A stretch of 64,000 nt of DNA, taken from the NCBI GenBank assembly GCA_964236735.1, contig CAXSFM010000004.1, positions 248,001-312,000 of the forward strand. Reading direction: 5' to 3'. The notes beneath the pieces are model-generated. The model did no database searches. It saw only the letters and a program-made list of their open reading frames with translations, and was not told the DNA's origin. Made by a program: the position numbers and the translations under genes. Shown one piece after another: positions 9,092 through 18,046 of the stretch. The DNA is from JAIVJG01 sp964236735. GTDB lineage: Bacteria; Acidobacteriota; Blastocatellia; Pyrinomonadales; Pyrinomonadaceae. Every line of letters begins with the position of its first letter. Positions within the stretch are counted from its first letter, which is position 1.

Positions 9092-10495
9092 ATGGCATCC
9101 AATCGCAGAGACTTTTTACGAACAACGGCCTGCGCCCTCGGCGGCGTGGCGATGGCTTCGAGCATCAAGAGCTTCGGTCTCGTCGGCGCGCTCGCACAAC
9201 AGCAAGCACCGGCGTCAGACTATCGCGCGCTCGTTTGTATTTATATGAACGGCGGCAACGACGGCAACAACATGATCGTGCCGATTGATGCGGAGTACGC
9301 TTCATACAGCAACGTGCGCGCCGCTTCGACGCTCGCCATTCCGCAAGCCAGCCTGTTGTCGCTCAACACCACTAGTGCCGGTCGGCAGTTTGGTTTTCAC
9401 CCGAACATGCCGGAACTGCAAGGGCTGTTTAATTCAGGCAAGCTGGCTGTGATGTCCAATGTCGGGCCGCTCGTCGAGCCGCTGTCGCGCGCGACCTATC
9501 AAAACGGCGCGGGGAAAAAGCCGCTCCAACTTTTCTCGCACTCGGATCAGGTCAATGAATGGCTGACCTCCGCCGCCGACACCAGCAGCCAGACCGGTTG
9601 GGGCGGACGCACCGCCGACCGCGCTGCCGGACTCAACGGTGCGGCGTCATTCCCGCAGATAACATCCATCTCCGGCGTCAACATCTTCGTCACCGGAGCC
9701 ACGACGCACCCGCTCGCCATCAACGATTCAAACACATCTCTCGCCACCGTGCTGCCCTTGACGATGAGCGGCACTTCGAGCGAGATTGCCGCACGCCGCG
9801 CGGCCTTCGATCAAATCAGGTCGCTCGACTTGGGCGGCCAACTCGTCAAAGCCTCCGCAGACATTCGCGCCAGTTCGATTCAGACGGGGCAAGCGCTCGC
9901 CAGCGTCAGCCCGGTCATCGTGACTGCTTTCCCGAACACGACGCTCGGTCGCCAACTGTTACAGGTCGCGCGCGTCATCAAGGCGAGCATAGACCCGACC
10001 GCCGGCATCAACATGAAGCGACAGATTTTCTTCGTCTCGCTCGGCGGCTTCGACTCGCACAGCAATCAGCGTAGCGCGGGCAGCCAGGACGGCTTGCTCC
10101 TTCAACTCAGCGCGGCGATGAATGCTTTCTACAATGCGACGGTCGAACTCGGCGTGCCCAACAACGTCACGAGCTTTACGCTCTCCGACTTCGGACGCAC
10201 GCTTCAACCAGCCGGCTCAGGCGCGGGCGTCGGATCGGATCACGGTTGGGGAAATCACCATTTCGTGATGGGCGGCGCGGTGCGCGGCGGCGATTTTTAC
10301 GGACGCTTCCCCACGCTCGCGCTCGGCGGCCCCGACGATACAGACACACGCGGACGCTGGATACCGTCCACCTCCGTCGAACAATATTCCGCGACGCTGG
10401 CCTCCTGGTACGGCCTGTCGAGCAGCGATTTGCCGGCGGTCTTCCCCTTGCTCAATCGTTTCTCGCCGGGCAATCTCGGCTTTATGATTGGCTGA
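9092..10495 (+). CDS. DUF1501 protein with Tat-type signal
   Basis: A 467-residue protein starting NRRDFLRTTACALGG, a twin-arginine signal (RRDFL), implying export in folded form. The mature part is a DUF1501 (alkaline-phosphatase-like superfamily) domain: CIYMNGGNDGNNMIVP near the start, FSHSDQ in the middle, and the later GGFDSHSNQ, TLSDFGRT and GSDHGWGNHH motifs, which resemble metal-binding positions of that superfamily. It sits five bases after the DUF1800 gene and is followed by a terminator. Activity is unproven; a sulfatase- or phosphatase-like hydrolase is conceivable. Confidence 0.92.
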   Translation: MASNRRDFLRTTACALGGVAMASSIKSFGLVGALAQQQAPASDYRALVCIYMNGGNDGNNMIVPIDAEYASYSNVRAASTLAIPQASLLSLNTTSAGRQFGFHPNMPELQGLFNSGKLAVMSNVGPLVEPLSRATYQNGAGKKPLQLFSHSDQVNEWLTSAADTSSQTGWGGRTADRAAGLNGAASFPQITSISGVNIFVTGATTHPLAINDSNTSLATVLPLTMSGTSSEIAARRAAFDQIRSLDLGGQLVKASADIRASSIQTGQALASVSPVIVTAFPNTTLGRQLLQVARVIKASIDPTAGINMKRQIFFVSLGGFDSHSNQRSAGSQDGLLLQLSAAMNAFYNATVELGVPNNVTSFTLSDFGRTLQPAGSGAGVGSDHGWGNHHFVMGGAVRGGDFYGRFPTLALGGPDDTDTRGRWIPSTSVEQYSATLASWYGLSSSDLPAVFPLLNRFSPGNLGFMIG

Positions 10496-10547
10496 GGCTT
10501 GGTGGTGTGGCGAAAGGCATTTCTTGATAGGCGTGCTGACAGAATTC

Positions 10548-10581
10548 ATAGCCCGGCGTACTTTTGCCGGGCTATCTTTTT
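10548..10581 (+). terminator. Rho-independent terminator of the DUF1800/DUF1501 operon
   Basis: ATAGCCCGGC and GCCGGGCTAT form a perfect 10-base stem with an eight-base loop, followed by CTTTTT. Confidence 0.9.
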
Positions 10582-10646
10582 GAATGATTCACGACGACAT
10601 CAGTCCAAGTGGTGACATTTACACATTGCTAGATTTTTAGTTTGCG

Positions 10647-12035
10647 ATGCACAAGACGAATCGAATCAAACTCATCATCGTCTGTCTCTTCGCCGTCGGC
10701 GGAGCAGCAGTTCTTTTCACGAACAATGTTATCAACAGAACCGCGCACGCATTTTCTTCCGGCCCGCCCGCAGGTTACACGCACGCGCCCGGCGAAGAGC
10801 CTGAAGCCTGCGCCGAGTGTCACGTTAACGCCGATCCCGGCACAGGACGTTTGACGATCATCGTGCCGCAGAATTACGTGCCGGGGCAGTCCTATCTAAT
10901 TACCGTCAGCCATGCCAACGCAGATCAGACGCGCATTCGCTGGGGCTTTGAACTCACCGCGCTCAACGACAGCGACGAGAAGGGAGGCACGCTTGAAACG
11001 CTCGACAACCTGACGCGCTTGCGCGAGGGGCAGGGGCCTTTCCCCGCGCGCCAGTACATCGAGCATACTTCGACCGGAACTTTTCTAGGCCAGCACAATG
11101 GCGCGAGTTGGAATTTCAAATGGACTGCGCCGCCGGCGGATGCCGGCCCGATTACGTTCTACGTCGCGGGCAACGAAGCGAATGGCGATGGCAATAGCTC
11201 CGGCGATAACATCTATTCGACCTTCGCCACCGTGATTCCCGCGACTACTCCAAATCAGATTGACGATTCAACTTTTTTTGTCCGCCAGCACTATAACGAT
11301 TTTCTCAACCGCGAGCCGGACGCCTCCGGCCTCGCCTTCTGGGTTAACCAGATTGAGAGTTGCGGAGCGGACGCTGCATGTCGTGAAGCCCGGCGCGTCA
11401 ACGTCTCGGCGGCCTTCTTCCTCTCGATTGAATTTCAACAGACGGGTTATCTCGTCTATCGCTTCCATCAAACCGCCTTCAACACGGGCGAGACGCTCAA
11501 GTTCAATACATTTCTCGCCGACACGCAGCAGATCGGGCGCAACGTCGTCGTCGGGCAGGCAGGTTGGGAGCAACAGTTGGAGACGAACAAGACCGCCTTC
11601 GCAAATGCCTTCGTCGCGCGCGCGCAATTCACCACAGCTTATCCGCAGACGTTAACCCCCGCGCAGTTCGTTGACGCGCTCAACCTCAACACGCGCGACC
11701 CGCAAAACGCTTCGCCTGTCGGCGCGCTGACACAAGCCGAGCGCGATCAACTCGTCGCCGATCTCACGTCCGGCGCGAAGACGCGGGCGCAGGTGTTACG
11801 CGCCATCGCAGAGAACGCGGAATTCCAGAGGCGACAATTCAATAAGGCCTTCGTGCTTATGCAATACTTCGGCTACCTGCGCCGCAACCCGAACGACACG
11901 CCCGACACGGATTTCGGCGGCTATAATTTTTGGCTGGGAAAACTCAATCAATTTAACGGCAACTACATCAACGCCGAGATGGTCAAAGCATTCCTCTCAT
12001 CATCCGAATACAGAAAGCGGTTCGGCACGCAGTAA
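10647..12035 (+). CDS. Secreted choice-of-anchor/Reeler-like protein with DUF4214 domain
   Basis: A 462-residue protein with an N-terminal signal or anchor (about residues 8-26). Residues about 36-195 resemble the Reeler/choice-of-anchor V type: SGPPAGYTHAPGE, then a CAECH haem-c-type motif (C55, C58, H59) and a beta domain with RIRWGFELTAL. From about residue 207 (FFVRQHYNDFLNREPDASGLAFW) it is a DUF4214 domain, a helical repeat found in large secreted proteins, with a second copy of the NRxPDxxGxxFW pattern near the end (RRNPNDTPDTDFGGYNFW). The single CxxCH could bind haem c or be a structural disulfide. The gene stands alone between a terminator and a convergent gene. Confidence 0.82.
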   Translation: MHKTNRIKLIIVCLFAVGGAAVLFTNNVINRTAHAFSSGPPAGYTHAPGEEPEACAECHVNADPGTGRLTIIVPQNYVPGQSYLITVSHANADQTRIRWGFELTALNDSDEKGGTLETLDNLTRLREGQGPFPARQYIEHTSTGTFLGQHNGASWNFKWTAPPADAGPITFYVAGNEANGDGNSSGDNIYSTFATVIPATTPNQIDDSTFFVRQHYNDFLNREPDASGLAFWVNQIESCGADAACREARRVNVSAAFFLSIEFQQTGYLVYRFHQTAFNTGETLKFNTFLADTQQIGRNVVVGQAGWEQQLETNKTAFANAFVARAQFTTAYPQTLTPAQFVDALNLNTRDPQNASPVGALTQAERDQLVADLTSGAKTRAQVLRAIAENAEFQRRQFNKAFVLMQYFGYLRRNPNDTPDTDFGGYNFWLGKLNQFNGNYINAEMVKAFLSSSEYRKRFGTQ

Positions 12036-12105
12036 GGCGCGCGTACAAATCGTGTGCATGGGGATTGAACGTGAGGAAAAACGCGGGTTAAGTTTGACGC
12101 GCGCC
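12036..12105. repeat. Inverted repeat between convergent genes
   Basis: GGCGCGCGTACAAA and TTTGACGCGCGCC are near-perfect inverted arms about 43 bases apart. They lie exactly between two genes pointing at each other, so a two-way terminator or transcript-end hairpin is plausible. Confidence 0.4.
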
Positions 12106-12117
12106 CGTCAATGCGTC

Positions 12118-12474
12118 TCAACGCATTCCAAGCATCAGCAGCACAGAGCGATCTGACACTTCACCATCCCGCTCTTTCCAACTTCGATACGCATCAAGTT
12201 CACGCGCCTCGACGGGGCGATTGCCTAGACGCGCAGTAGGTGTCTTCACGAACGCATGTGATGTGAGCGCGAGATGCGGAATCCTCGCGGCGAGTTCGCG
12301 CCCGCTCGCCAGCGCAGCCTCCGCCGCTTCAACATCCGGGTAAAAATCCTCGTAGATCAAAATGTGCCACACGACTGACGCGCCCTCGCCCTCGACGGCG
12401 AGCATACGTATCAGCCCGAAGCCGCTCTCGACCTGAAAAACTAAATCGTCCCCCGGCAGATAAGTCAAAGCCAT
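12118..12474 (-). CDS. Hypothetical protein, about 118 residues
   Basis: No family recognised. The product has a mixed alpha/beta character (VFQVESGFGLIRMLAVEGEGASVVWHI, then helices with EAAEAALASGRELAARIP) and no signal or membrane segment, so it is probably cytosolic. Codon usage is like the neighbours. The start is either the ATG chosen or a TTG two codons earlier. It is convergent with the DUF4214 gene and divergent from the J-domain gene. Confidence 0.6.
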   Translation of the reverse strand: MALTYLPGDDLVFQVESGFGLIRMLAVEGEGASVVWHILIYEDFYPDVEAAEAALASGRELAARIPHLALTSHAFVKTPTARLGNRPVEARELDAYRSWKERDGEVSDRSVLLMLGMR

Positions 12475-12660
12475 CGCCAATCATCCATTCCGCCGCAGCG
12501 GGAAAAATTATTACAAGCTCCTAATTCGTTAAAGATTAACATACGGCGGATAACATTCCGGCAGTCGGCGTGCATCTGTTAACGATCTCAAGGGCAAAGA
12601 TAGACGAAGACGACTCTCACAAGTTAGTATCGTCATCACTTCTAAATAAGCGGTGAGATA

Positions 12661-13224
12661 ATGTCGAAGCCGGAGCCTGACAAGAGCTATTATTCAATTC
12701 TCGGCGCGGATGAGTGCGCGTCGCAGGAAGAGATTGAGCGGTATTACAAGCGTCTCGCGCTGGCGCATCATCCTGATCGCGGCGGCGATGAAGATGAGAT
12801 GAAGTCCATCAACGAGGCTTACGGAGTTCTCGGTCAACCGGAATCGCGCGCAACGTATGATGAACGGCAGGCGCAGCGTCGCGTGGAAGTTTATCGAGCA
12901 TACACACCGACAACTTCGCCGGCGGCGACCATGGACGCACTCGGCGGAAGGCTCGCCGGCGCGTTGCTGTGTCTGCTGCTCGGTCTGTCGCTTTTGTTTT
13001 TGGTGAGAGCGCAGTACGTCATTTTCCTCTGGCCGCTCGGATTGCTGGCCGTGGGGATTGTTTTGTTGGGAATCTGGATGGCGCACGCCGCTCTGTCTTT
13101 AATCAGAGAAGGCAAGGCTGCGACGCATCCTCTCAGACGTTTCGCATGGGCGCAGGAAGTTGCTTTCTGGACGTGCGTCTGCGGCGGCGTATATGGCGTT
13201 TATGAAGCGCTGACACTGATTTAA
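12661..13224 (+). CDS. J-domain membrane protein
   Basis: A 187-residue protein with an N-terminal J domain (about residues 9-70): YYSILGADECASQEEIERYYKRLA, the invariant HPD at 37-39, then INEAYGVLG and RATYD. This is the Hsp70-stimulating module. After a linker come two adjacent hydrophobic helices (about 95-145) and a third near the C-terminus, so the J domain would face the cytosol from the inner membrane. No zinc or substrate-binding DnaJ domains are present, so this is a specialised type III-like co-chaperone with unknown client. The VOC gene follows after two bases, suggesting co-transcription. Confidence 0.88.
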   Translation: MSKPEPDKSYYSILGADECASQEEIERYYKRLALAHHPDRGGDEDEMKSINEAYGVLGQPESRATYDERQAQRRVEVYRAYTPTTSPAATMDALGGRLAGALLCLLLGLSLLFLVRAQYVIFLWPLGLLAVGIVLLGIWMAHAALSLIREGKAATHPLRRFAWAQEVAFWTCVCGGVYGVYEALTLI

Positions 13225-13226
13225 TA

Positions 13227-13592
13227 ATGAGCATCAACGGACTCGACTTACTCTTTCTTGAAGTTAACGACCTCGAAGAATCGCTGGCCTTCTACGTCGA
13301 ACGGCTTGGCTTTGAGCTTGAGGCGACAACCCCGGAGGCCGAGCCGCCGCTCGCGACTCTGCGCGCCGGTCGCTTGAAAATCATGCTCGCGCAAGTGCCG
13401 ATTACGCTCGTGCGTCGCGGGCGCGGCGTGCATTTCTTTTTAACCGTGACGGACGTTGACGTGTATTACAAAAAATTGCTCGACGCCGGAGCCGAGGTCG
13501 CGCCGCCTTCAAACGAGGGTTGGGGCGGACGCTTCATCACGCTGGAAGACCCGGATCATTACCGACTCTTTTTCGTCGCGTGGGATGAATGA
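13227..13592 (+). CDS. VOC superfamily (glyoxalase/bleomycin-resistance-like) protein
   Basis: A 121-residue single-domain protein with the two beta-alpha-beta-beta-beta modules of the vicinal-oxygen-chelate fold: LLFLEVNDLEESLAFYVERLGF at the start and VTDVDVYYKKLLDAGAE in the second half, ending with GRFITLEDPDHYRLFFV. A C-terminal acidic residue of the family is present (LEDPD). Substrate unknown; relatives include glyoxalase I, dioxygenases and antibiotic-binding proteins. It follows the J-domain gene with almost no gap. Confidence 0.85.
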   Translation: MSINGLDLLFLEVNDLEESLAFYVERLGFELEATTPEAEPPLATLRAGRLKIMLAQVPITLVRRGRGVHFFLTVTDVDVYYKKLLDAGAEVAPPSNEGWGGRFITLEDPDHYRLFFVAWDE

Positions 13593-13648
13593 AGAAAATG
13601 ATGAATGCGGAGTGATGATTGATGAAATGTGGCCGCACGGAAAATCTG

Positions 13649-13676
13649 TTGATGCGCGCCTGTTCCGGCATATAAT
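13649..13676 (+). promoter_or_regulatory. Promoter of the CBS-domain gene
   Basis: TTGATG, 16 bases, then a perfect TATAAT. Its position supports the later ATG (13720) as the start of the CBS protein, since upstream in-frame starts would lie before the promoter. Confidence 0.55.
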
Positions 13677-13719
13677 GCGCTTGCTCGATTCGGACATCCT
13701 CGAAGGGAGAGTCAACAAC

Positions 13720-14145
13720 ATGGTCACTATCCGGCAGGTAGTTTGTAATCGCGAGCCATACTTTGTGCGTGAGACGGCGACGGCGCTCGATGCCGCGCAG
13801 TATATGGCGAGCCGTAAAATCGGGGCGGTCTGCGTGCTCGACGAAGAGGATCACTTGCGCGGAATTTTTTCCGAGCGCGACTTGCTCAATCGCGTCGTCG
13901 TCAAAAACCTCGAACCGACGGCAGTTTCCATCCGCGACGTGATGAGCGAGCCGCGCGCCATCATCGAATGCGGCGACACTCCGCACGAAGCCCTCGAAAG
14001 GATGGAGCGCGTCGGCAGCCGCCACTTGCCCGTGATGGACGGCGAGAAATTTATCGGGATGCTTTCGATGCGCGACATCATGCGTGTCGAGATCAGCGAG
14101 CAGGGTGCGGAACTGCAACTGCTACACGAATACATCGCACACTAA
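13720..14145 (+). CDS. Two-CBS-domain protein
   Basis: A 141-residue protein made of a tandem CBS (Bateman) pair: ATALDAAQYMASRKIGAVCVLDEEDHLRGIFSERDL forms the first and DTPHEALERMERVGSRHLPVMDGEKFIGMLSMRDIM the second. Such stand-alone pairs bind adenosine nucleotides and act as energy or stress sensors. The start was set by GGGAG nine bases before the ATG and by the promoter just upstream; longer in-frame forms run through a simple-repeat stretch and are unlikely. The partner it regulates is not evident; the next gene is a sugar dehydrogenase. Confidence 0.88.
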   Translation: MVTIRQVVCNREPYFVRETATALDAAQYMASRKIGAVCVLDEEDHLRGIFSERDLLNRVVVKNLEPTAVSIRDVMSEPRAIIECGDTPHEALERMERVGSRHLPVMDGEKFIGMLSMRDIMRVEISEQGAELQLLHEYIAH

Positions 14146-14157
14146 AATTACTCCCAA

Positions 14158-15327
14158 GTGATTAAAGAACAGAGCATGACGCCGGCGATTTTGATGTCCG
14201 TGATTTGCGCCGCAGGACTTCTCCTGTCCTGCCGCCAGCCGCCGCCCGGAACAAAAGCGGGCGAGATCATCGCGTCCGCCGACGGCGCGACGAATTTCCG
14301 CGTGGAGACAGTCGCCGGCAATCTCGAAGTCGTCTGGTCAATCGTTTTCACGCCCGACGGAAGGATGCTCTTCACGGAGCGACCGGGGCGCGTGCGCGTC
14401 TTCGAGAATGGACGTTTGAGGCCGGAGCCGCTCGCCGTCATTCCCGATGTCGAGCCGACGGGCGAAAGCGGTTTGATGGGGTTGACGCTGCACCCGCAGT
14501 TCACGCAGAACCACCTGCTGTATCTCTCTTACGCATACAAGTCCGGCGGCGATCAGCGCGTGCGCGTCGTGCGCTTTCACGAGACGGGAACAGCTTTGAC
14601 CGAGCGCAAGGTCATCGTCGAAGAGCTTCCGGCATCGCAGTATCACGCGGGCACGCGCCTGCGCTTCGGCCCGGATGGGGAACTCTACATCACGACCGGC
14701 GACGCGACGACGCGCGAGATCGCGCAGCAGTTAGATTCACTCGGCGGAAAAACTTTGCGGCTCAATGATGATGGAAGTGTGCCGCCCGACAATCCTTTCG
14801 TCGGGCAAAAGGACGCGCGTCCTGAAATCTGGTCTTACGGACACCGCAACTCGCAGGGACTCGACTGGCAGCCAGAGACGAACCTGTTATTTGAAACCGA
14901 GCATGGCCCGTCCGGGTTTGACGGCCCCGGTGGCGGCGATGAAGTGAACATCGTGGAGCGCGGGAAAAATTACGGCTGGCCTCTCATTCATCATCAACAG
15001 GCGCGCGAAGGGTTGGAGTCGCCCCTACTCGAATACACGCCGGCGGTCGCGCCTGCGAGCGGCATGTTTTATCGCGGCGCGGCCTTCCCGCAATTTCGCG
15101 GTAACTTCTTTTTCGGCACGTTGCGCGGCGAGTCAATCATTCGCGTCGTGCTCGACGGGCGTCGCGTCGTCAGTCAGGAGCGTCTGCTGGAAAAGAAGTA
15201 CGGGCGCATCCGCGATGTCGTCGAAGCGCCGGACGGCGCGATCTACTTCTCAACCTCAAACCGCGACGGGCGCGGCTCTCCTGCAAAAGACGACGACCGC
15301 ATTCTGCGCCTCGTCCCTCAACGATAA
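14158..15327 (+). CDS. PQQ-dependent sugar dehydrogenase-like lipoprotein
   Basis: About 389 residues: a lipoprotein signal (ILMSVICAAGLLLSC) followed by a glucose/sorbosone dehydrogenase six-bladed beta-propeller. Family blocks include VWSIVFTPDGRMLFTERPGRVRVF at blade 1, GLMGLTLHPQF, YHAGTRLRFGPDGELYITTGD, YGHRNSQGLDW and the final RLLEKKYGRIRDVVEAPDGAIYFST. These enzymes oxidise aldose sugars in the periplasm with pyrroloquinoline quinone and Ca2+. Whether this one binds PQQ is unproven, and no pqq genes are in view. The start may be the GTG used here or an ATG six codons later; the signal peptide is kept in both. It is convergent with the SIS-domain gene. Confidence 0.9.
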   Translation: MIKEQSMTPAILMSVICAAGLLLSCRQPPPGTKAGEIIASADGATNFRVETVAGNLEVVWSIVFTPDGRMLFTERPGRVRVFENGRLRPEPLAVIPDVEPTGESGLMGLTLHPQFTQNHLLYLSYAYKSGGDQRVRVVRFHETGTALTERKVIVEELPASQYHAGTRLRFGPDGELYITTGDATTREIAQQLDSLGGKTLRLNDDGSVPPDNPFVGQKDARPEIWSYGHRNSQGLDWQPETNLLFETEHGPSGFDGPGGGDEVNIVERGKNYGWPLIHHQQAREGLESPLLEYTPAVAPASGMFYRGAAFPQFRGNFFFGTLRGESIIRVVLDGRRVVSQERLLEKKYGRIRDVVEAPDGAIYFSTSNRDGRGSPAKDDDRILRLVPQR

Positions 15328-15362
15328 AAACAACTTGTTAGAAAAATTTCCGGCAGTGATGC

Positions 15363-16391
15363 TCAGAGCGTGCGCGTGACTTTCGCCAGCGAGCGCGGGG
15401 CGTCGGGGTCGAGTCCTTTGGCGTCGGCGAGTAGCGCGGCGAAGAGTTGCGCCGGGAAGATGTAAGGAATGGGCGCGAGCATTTCGTTGATTTCTCCGGG
15501 CAGCATCACGGCGCGTGTGCATAGGCGAGCGGCTTCTGCGTCGGAGGTGAAGACGAGCGTATCGGCGTGCAGTTCGCGCAGGCGTTGAAAAAGTTCTTTC
15601 GCGCCGGCGAGCGTGACGCCGGGCGGCGCGAAGACGAAGATCGGAAAATGTCTCTCGACGAGGGCGAGCGGGCCGTGAAAAAAATCTGCCGACGAAAAAC
15701 GCTCGGCCACAACGTAGCACGTCTCCATCAACTTGAGCGCCATCTCGAAGGCATTGGCATAGATGATTCCGCGCCCGACGACGACGCAATTTTCCATAAA
15801 GACGTAACGCTCGACGAGTCCTTCGATAACAGAGCGCAGTTCGAGCGCGCGCGCGGCATAATCGGGAATCGCCTCGTAACCGAGTTTCTTCACGCCACTA
15901 TCTGCCAGAGCCTCCGCGAGCATGTAGAAATGTAGAAGCTGGCCGGTATAGGTCTTCGTCGCGGCGACGGATCGCTCGCGCCCTCCGTGCATCAACAGCG
16001 TCTCATCAACGAGTTGAGCCATCGTGGAGTTCGCCTCGTTCGTGATGCCGACGGTGTACGCGCCGCCTTGGCGCGACATCTCAAGGACGCGGTTGATGTC
16101 TTCGCCTTCGCCCGACTGCGAGACGCCGACGACGAGCGCGCGACCGAGATTGAGCCGCGCGCCGTAGAGCGTGCTGACCGAAGGCGCGGCCAGCGCGACG
16201 GGAATGCCGGTCGTGATTTCGAGCAGATAACGCCCGAAAAGCGCGGCGTTGTCGGACGAGCCGCGCGCGACGAGCACGATCAAATCAATGTTGCGAGCCT
16301 TCAAAAACGAGCCGAGCCGCGACACCTTACCGCGTTCTTCGGCGATGGTCTTCGCCAGCGCGGCGGGCTGCTGCGCGATCTCTTCAAGCAT
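15363..16391 (-). CDS. SIS-domain sugar isomerase/deaminase (GlmS C-terminal type)
   Basis: A 342-residue protein of two SIS domains matching the isomerase half of glucosamine-6-phosphate synthase but lacking the glutaminase half. Visible motifs: ARGSSDNAA and SQSGEGEDI (sugar-phosphate loops), RSVAATKTYTGQL, GRGIIYANAFEMALKLMET, SSADFFHGPLAL, and a C-terminal DPDAPRSLAKVTRT like that of GlmS. Relatives without glutaminase act as amino-sugar phosphate deaminases/isomerases (NagB-II, AgaS type), turning glucosamine-6-phosphate into fructose-6-phosphate. It is divergent from murE with about 115 bases between, suggesting a tie to cell-wall amino-sugar supply. A GTG three codons upstream is an alternative start; the frame stays open far further but that part has no domain. 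Confidence 0.85.
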   Translation of the reverse strand: MLEEIAQQPAALAKTIAEERGKVSRLGSFLKARNIDLIVLVARGSSDNAALFGRYLLEITTGIPVALAAPSVSTLYGARLNLGRALVVGVSQSGEGEDINRVLEMSRQGGAYTVGITNEANSTMAQLVDETLLMHGGRERSVAATKTYTGQLLHFYMLAEALADSGVKKLGYEAIPDYAARALELRSVIEGLVERYVFMENCVVVGRGIIYANAFEMALKLMETCYVVAERFSSADFFHGPLALVERHFPIFVFAPPGVTLAGAKELFQRLRELHADTLVFTSDAEAARLCTRAVMLPGEINEMLAPIPYIFPAQLFAALLADAKGLDPDAPRSLAKVTRTL

Positions 16392-16506
16392 CAATGACAC
16401 GATAGACTCTTTTCTCCAGATTGCTGTTAATCTCTCCTCGATTATAATCGAGACGAAGAACTCGCGTCGTCTTAAATCATTCTTCAGCCGGGAGAATTTC
16501 ACGAAA

Positions 16507-18027
16507 ATGAGCAGCGAACGAATGTCCACGCTCGGTGACGTGGCGAAAGCAGTGGAAGGAAAGTTGACGGGAGACGACGCGACTGCGGCGACGCCGGTCA
16601 CTGACGTGACGCATGACTCCAGACAGGCGAGCGCGGGATGGTTGTTCGCCGCGATTCGTGGCGAGTATGTTGACTCGCACAAGTTCATCGCACAGGTGAT
16701 GGGAAAAGGCGCGGCGGGAGTTATCTCCGAGCGCGTGCGGCCAGATGATTTCGAGGGCGGTTGGATTCAGGTCGAGGATGTGCGCCACGCTCTCGCGCTC
16801 GCTGCCGACGAAATTCAGGGGCATCCATCGCGTGAATTGAAACTCGTCGGCATCACGGGAACGAACGGCAAGACGACGACGACCTATCTTGTCAGAGCCA
16901 TCGCCGAGAATGCGGGCGCGAAAGTCGTTCTGTTGAGCACGGTCGAGTATCGCGTCGCGACTGAGCGCATCATCGCGCAACACACGACGCCGGAATCGTG
17001 CGACGTGCAGCGTTACTTTCGTCGCGCGATTGACGAGGGCGCGAGCGTCGCCGTCATGGAGGCTTCGTCGCAGGCGCTGGACTTGCACCGTTGCGATGCG
17101 CTCGCTTTCGACGTGGCCGTCTTCACCAATCTCACGCGCGACCATCTCGATTATCACAAGACGATGGAGAACTATTTCGCGGCGAAGCTCAAACTTTTCG
17201 ATGGGAGCCTCGGCACACGCCCGCGCGTCAACATCATCAATGTTGACGACGAAGCGGGAGTGCGTCTGGCATCCGACCTCACGGAAGACGGGCAGCGCGT
17301 CGTGCGTTACGCGCTCGACGGCGAGGCGGAAGTGATGGCGCGCGAAATTGAATTTACTTTTCAGGGGATGCGCTTCGATCTCGTGACGCCCGAAGGGGCG
17401 AGGGAAATCGAGTCGCCTCTGACGGGTCGCCCGCACGTTTATAATTTGCTGGCCGCCGCCGCGACGTGTCTCGCGCTTGGCTTCGACCTGGATACAATCG
17501 CACAGACATCGAAGACTTCGACGGGTGCGCCCGGCAGATTCGAGCGCGTCACGCACGATGGCGGCGACTTCGCCGTCGTGGTTGATTACGCGCACACGGA
17601 CGACGCGCTCGATGGTGTCTTGCGAACCGCGCGAGACGTGACGCGCGGGCGCATCATCACGGTCTTCGGCTGCGGCGGCGACCGCGACACGTCGAAGCGC
17701 GCGCCGATGGGCGAGATCGCCGCGCGTTTGAGTGATGTCGTGATCTTAACTTCCGATAATCCGCGCACGGAAGACCCCGAAAAAATTCTCTCCGATGTCG
17801 AAAAAGGTTTGTGCGAGACGGGCAAGCCCTATCACAAAATCGCCGACCGGCGCGCGGCAATTCATCGCGCCATCAGTGAAGCGCAAGAGAACGACCTCGT
17901 GCTCATTGCCGGCAAGGGACATGAGGATTATCAAATCATCGGCACTGTCAAGCATCACTTCGACGACAAGGAAATCGTGCGCGAAGCGATCAGGGAAAGA
18001 ATCGAGGCGTCGCCAACAGGCGCGTAA
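16507..18027 (+). CDS. murE: UDP-MurNAc-tripeptide ligase (meso-diaminopimelate type)
   Basis: A 506-residue Mur ligase. The N-terminal UDP-binding domain has THDSRQASAGWLFAAIRG, the ATP P-loop is GTNGKTTTT (118-126), then EASSQAL and the carbamylated-lysine region (AAKLKLF). Near residue 417 is DNPR in SDNPRTEDP, the motif that selects meso-diaminopimelate rather than lysine. The enzyme adds that residue to UDP-MurNAc-L-Ala-D-Glu in the cytosol. The usual dcw neighbours (mraY, murF, ftsI) are absent; instead the next gene is an epimerase 19 bases later. ATG start with GGGAG upstream; longer in-frame starts would overlap the divergent SIS gene. Confidence 0.96.
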   Translation: MSSERMSTLGDVAKAVEGKLTGDDATAATPVTDVTHDSRQASAGWLFAAIRGEYVDSHKFIAQVMGKGAAGVISERVRPDDFEGGWIQVEDVRHALALAADEIQGHPSRELKLVGITGTNGKTTTTYLVRAIAENAGAKVVLLSTVEYRVATERIIAQHTTPESCDVQRYFRRAIDEGASVAVMEASSQALDLHRCDALAFDVAVFTNLTRDHLDYHKTMENYFAAKLKLFDGSLGTRPRVNIINVDDEAGVRLASDLTEDGQRVVRYALDGEAEVMAREIEFTFQGMRFDLVTPEGAREIESPLTGRPHVYNLLAAAATCLALGFDLDTIAQTSKTSTGAPGRFERVTHDGGDFAVVVDYAHTDDALDGVLRTARDVTRGRIITVFGCGGDRDTSKRAPMGEIAARLSDVVILTSDNPRTEDPEKILSDVEKGLCETGKPYHKIADRRAAIHRAISEAQENDLVLIAGKGHEDYQIIGTVKHHFDDKEIVREAIRERIEASPTGA

Positions 18028-18046
18028 AACTTCAGGAGAATCATCC

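Noticed and set aside
16392..16688. Upstream extension of the SIS-domain gene
   Set aside because: The extra codons overlap the murE start on the other strand and match no domain; a start at 16391 fits the family.
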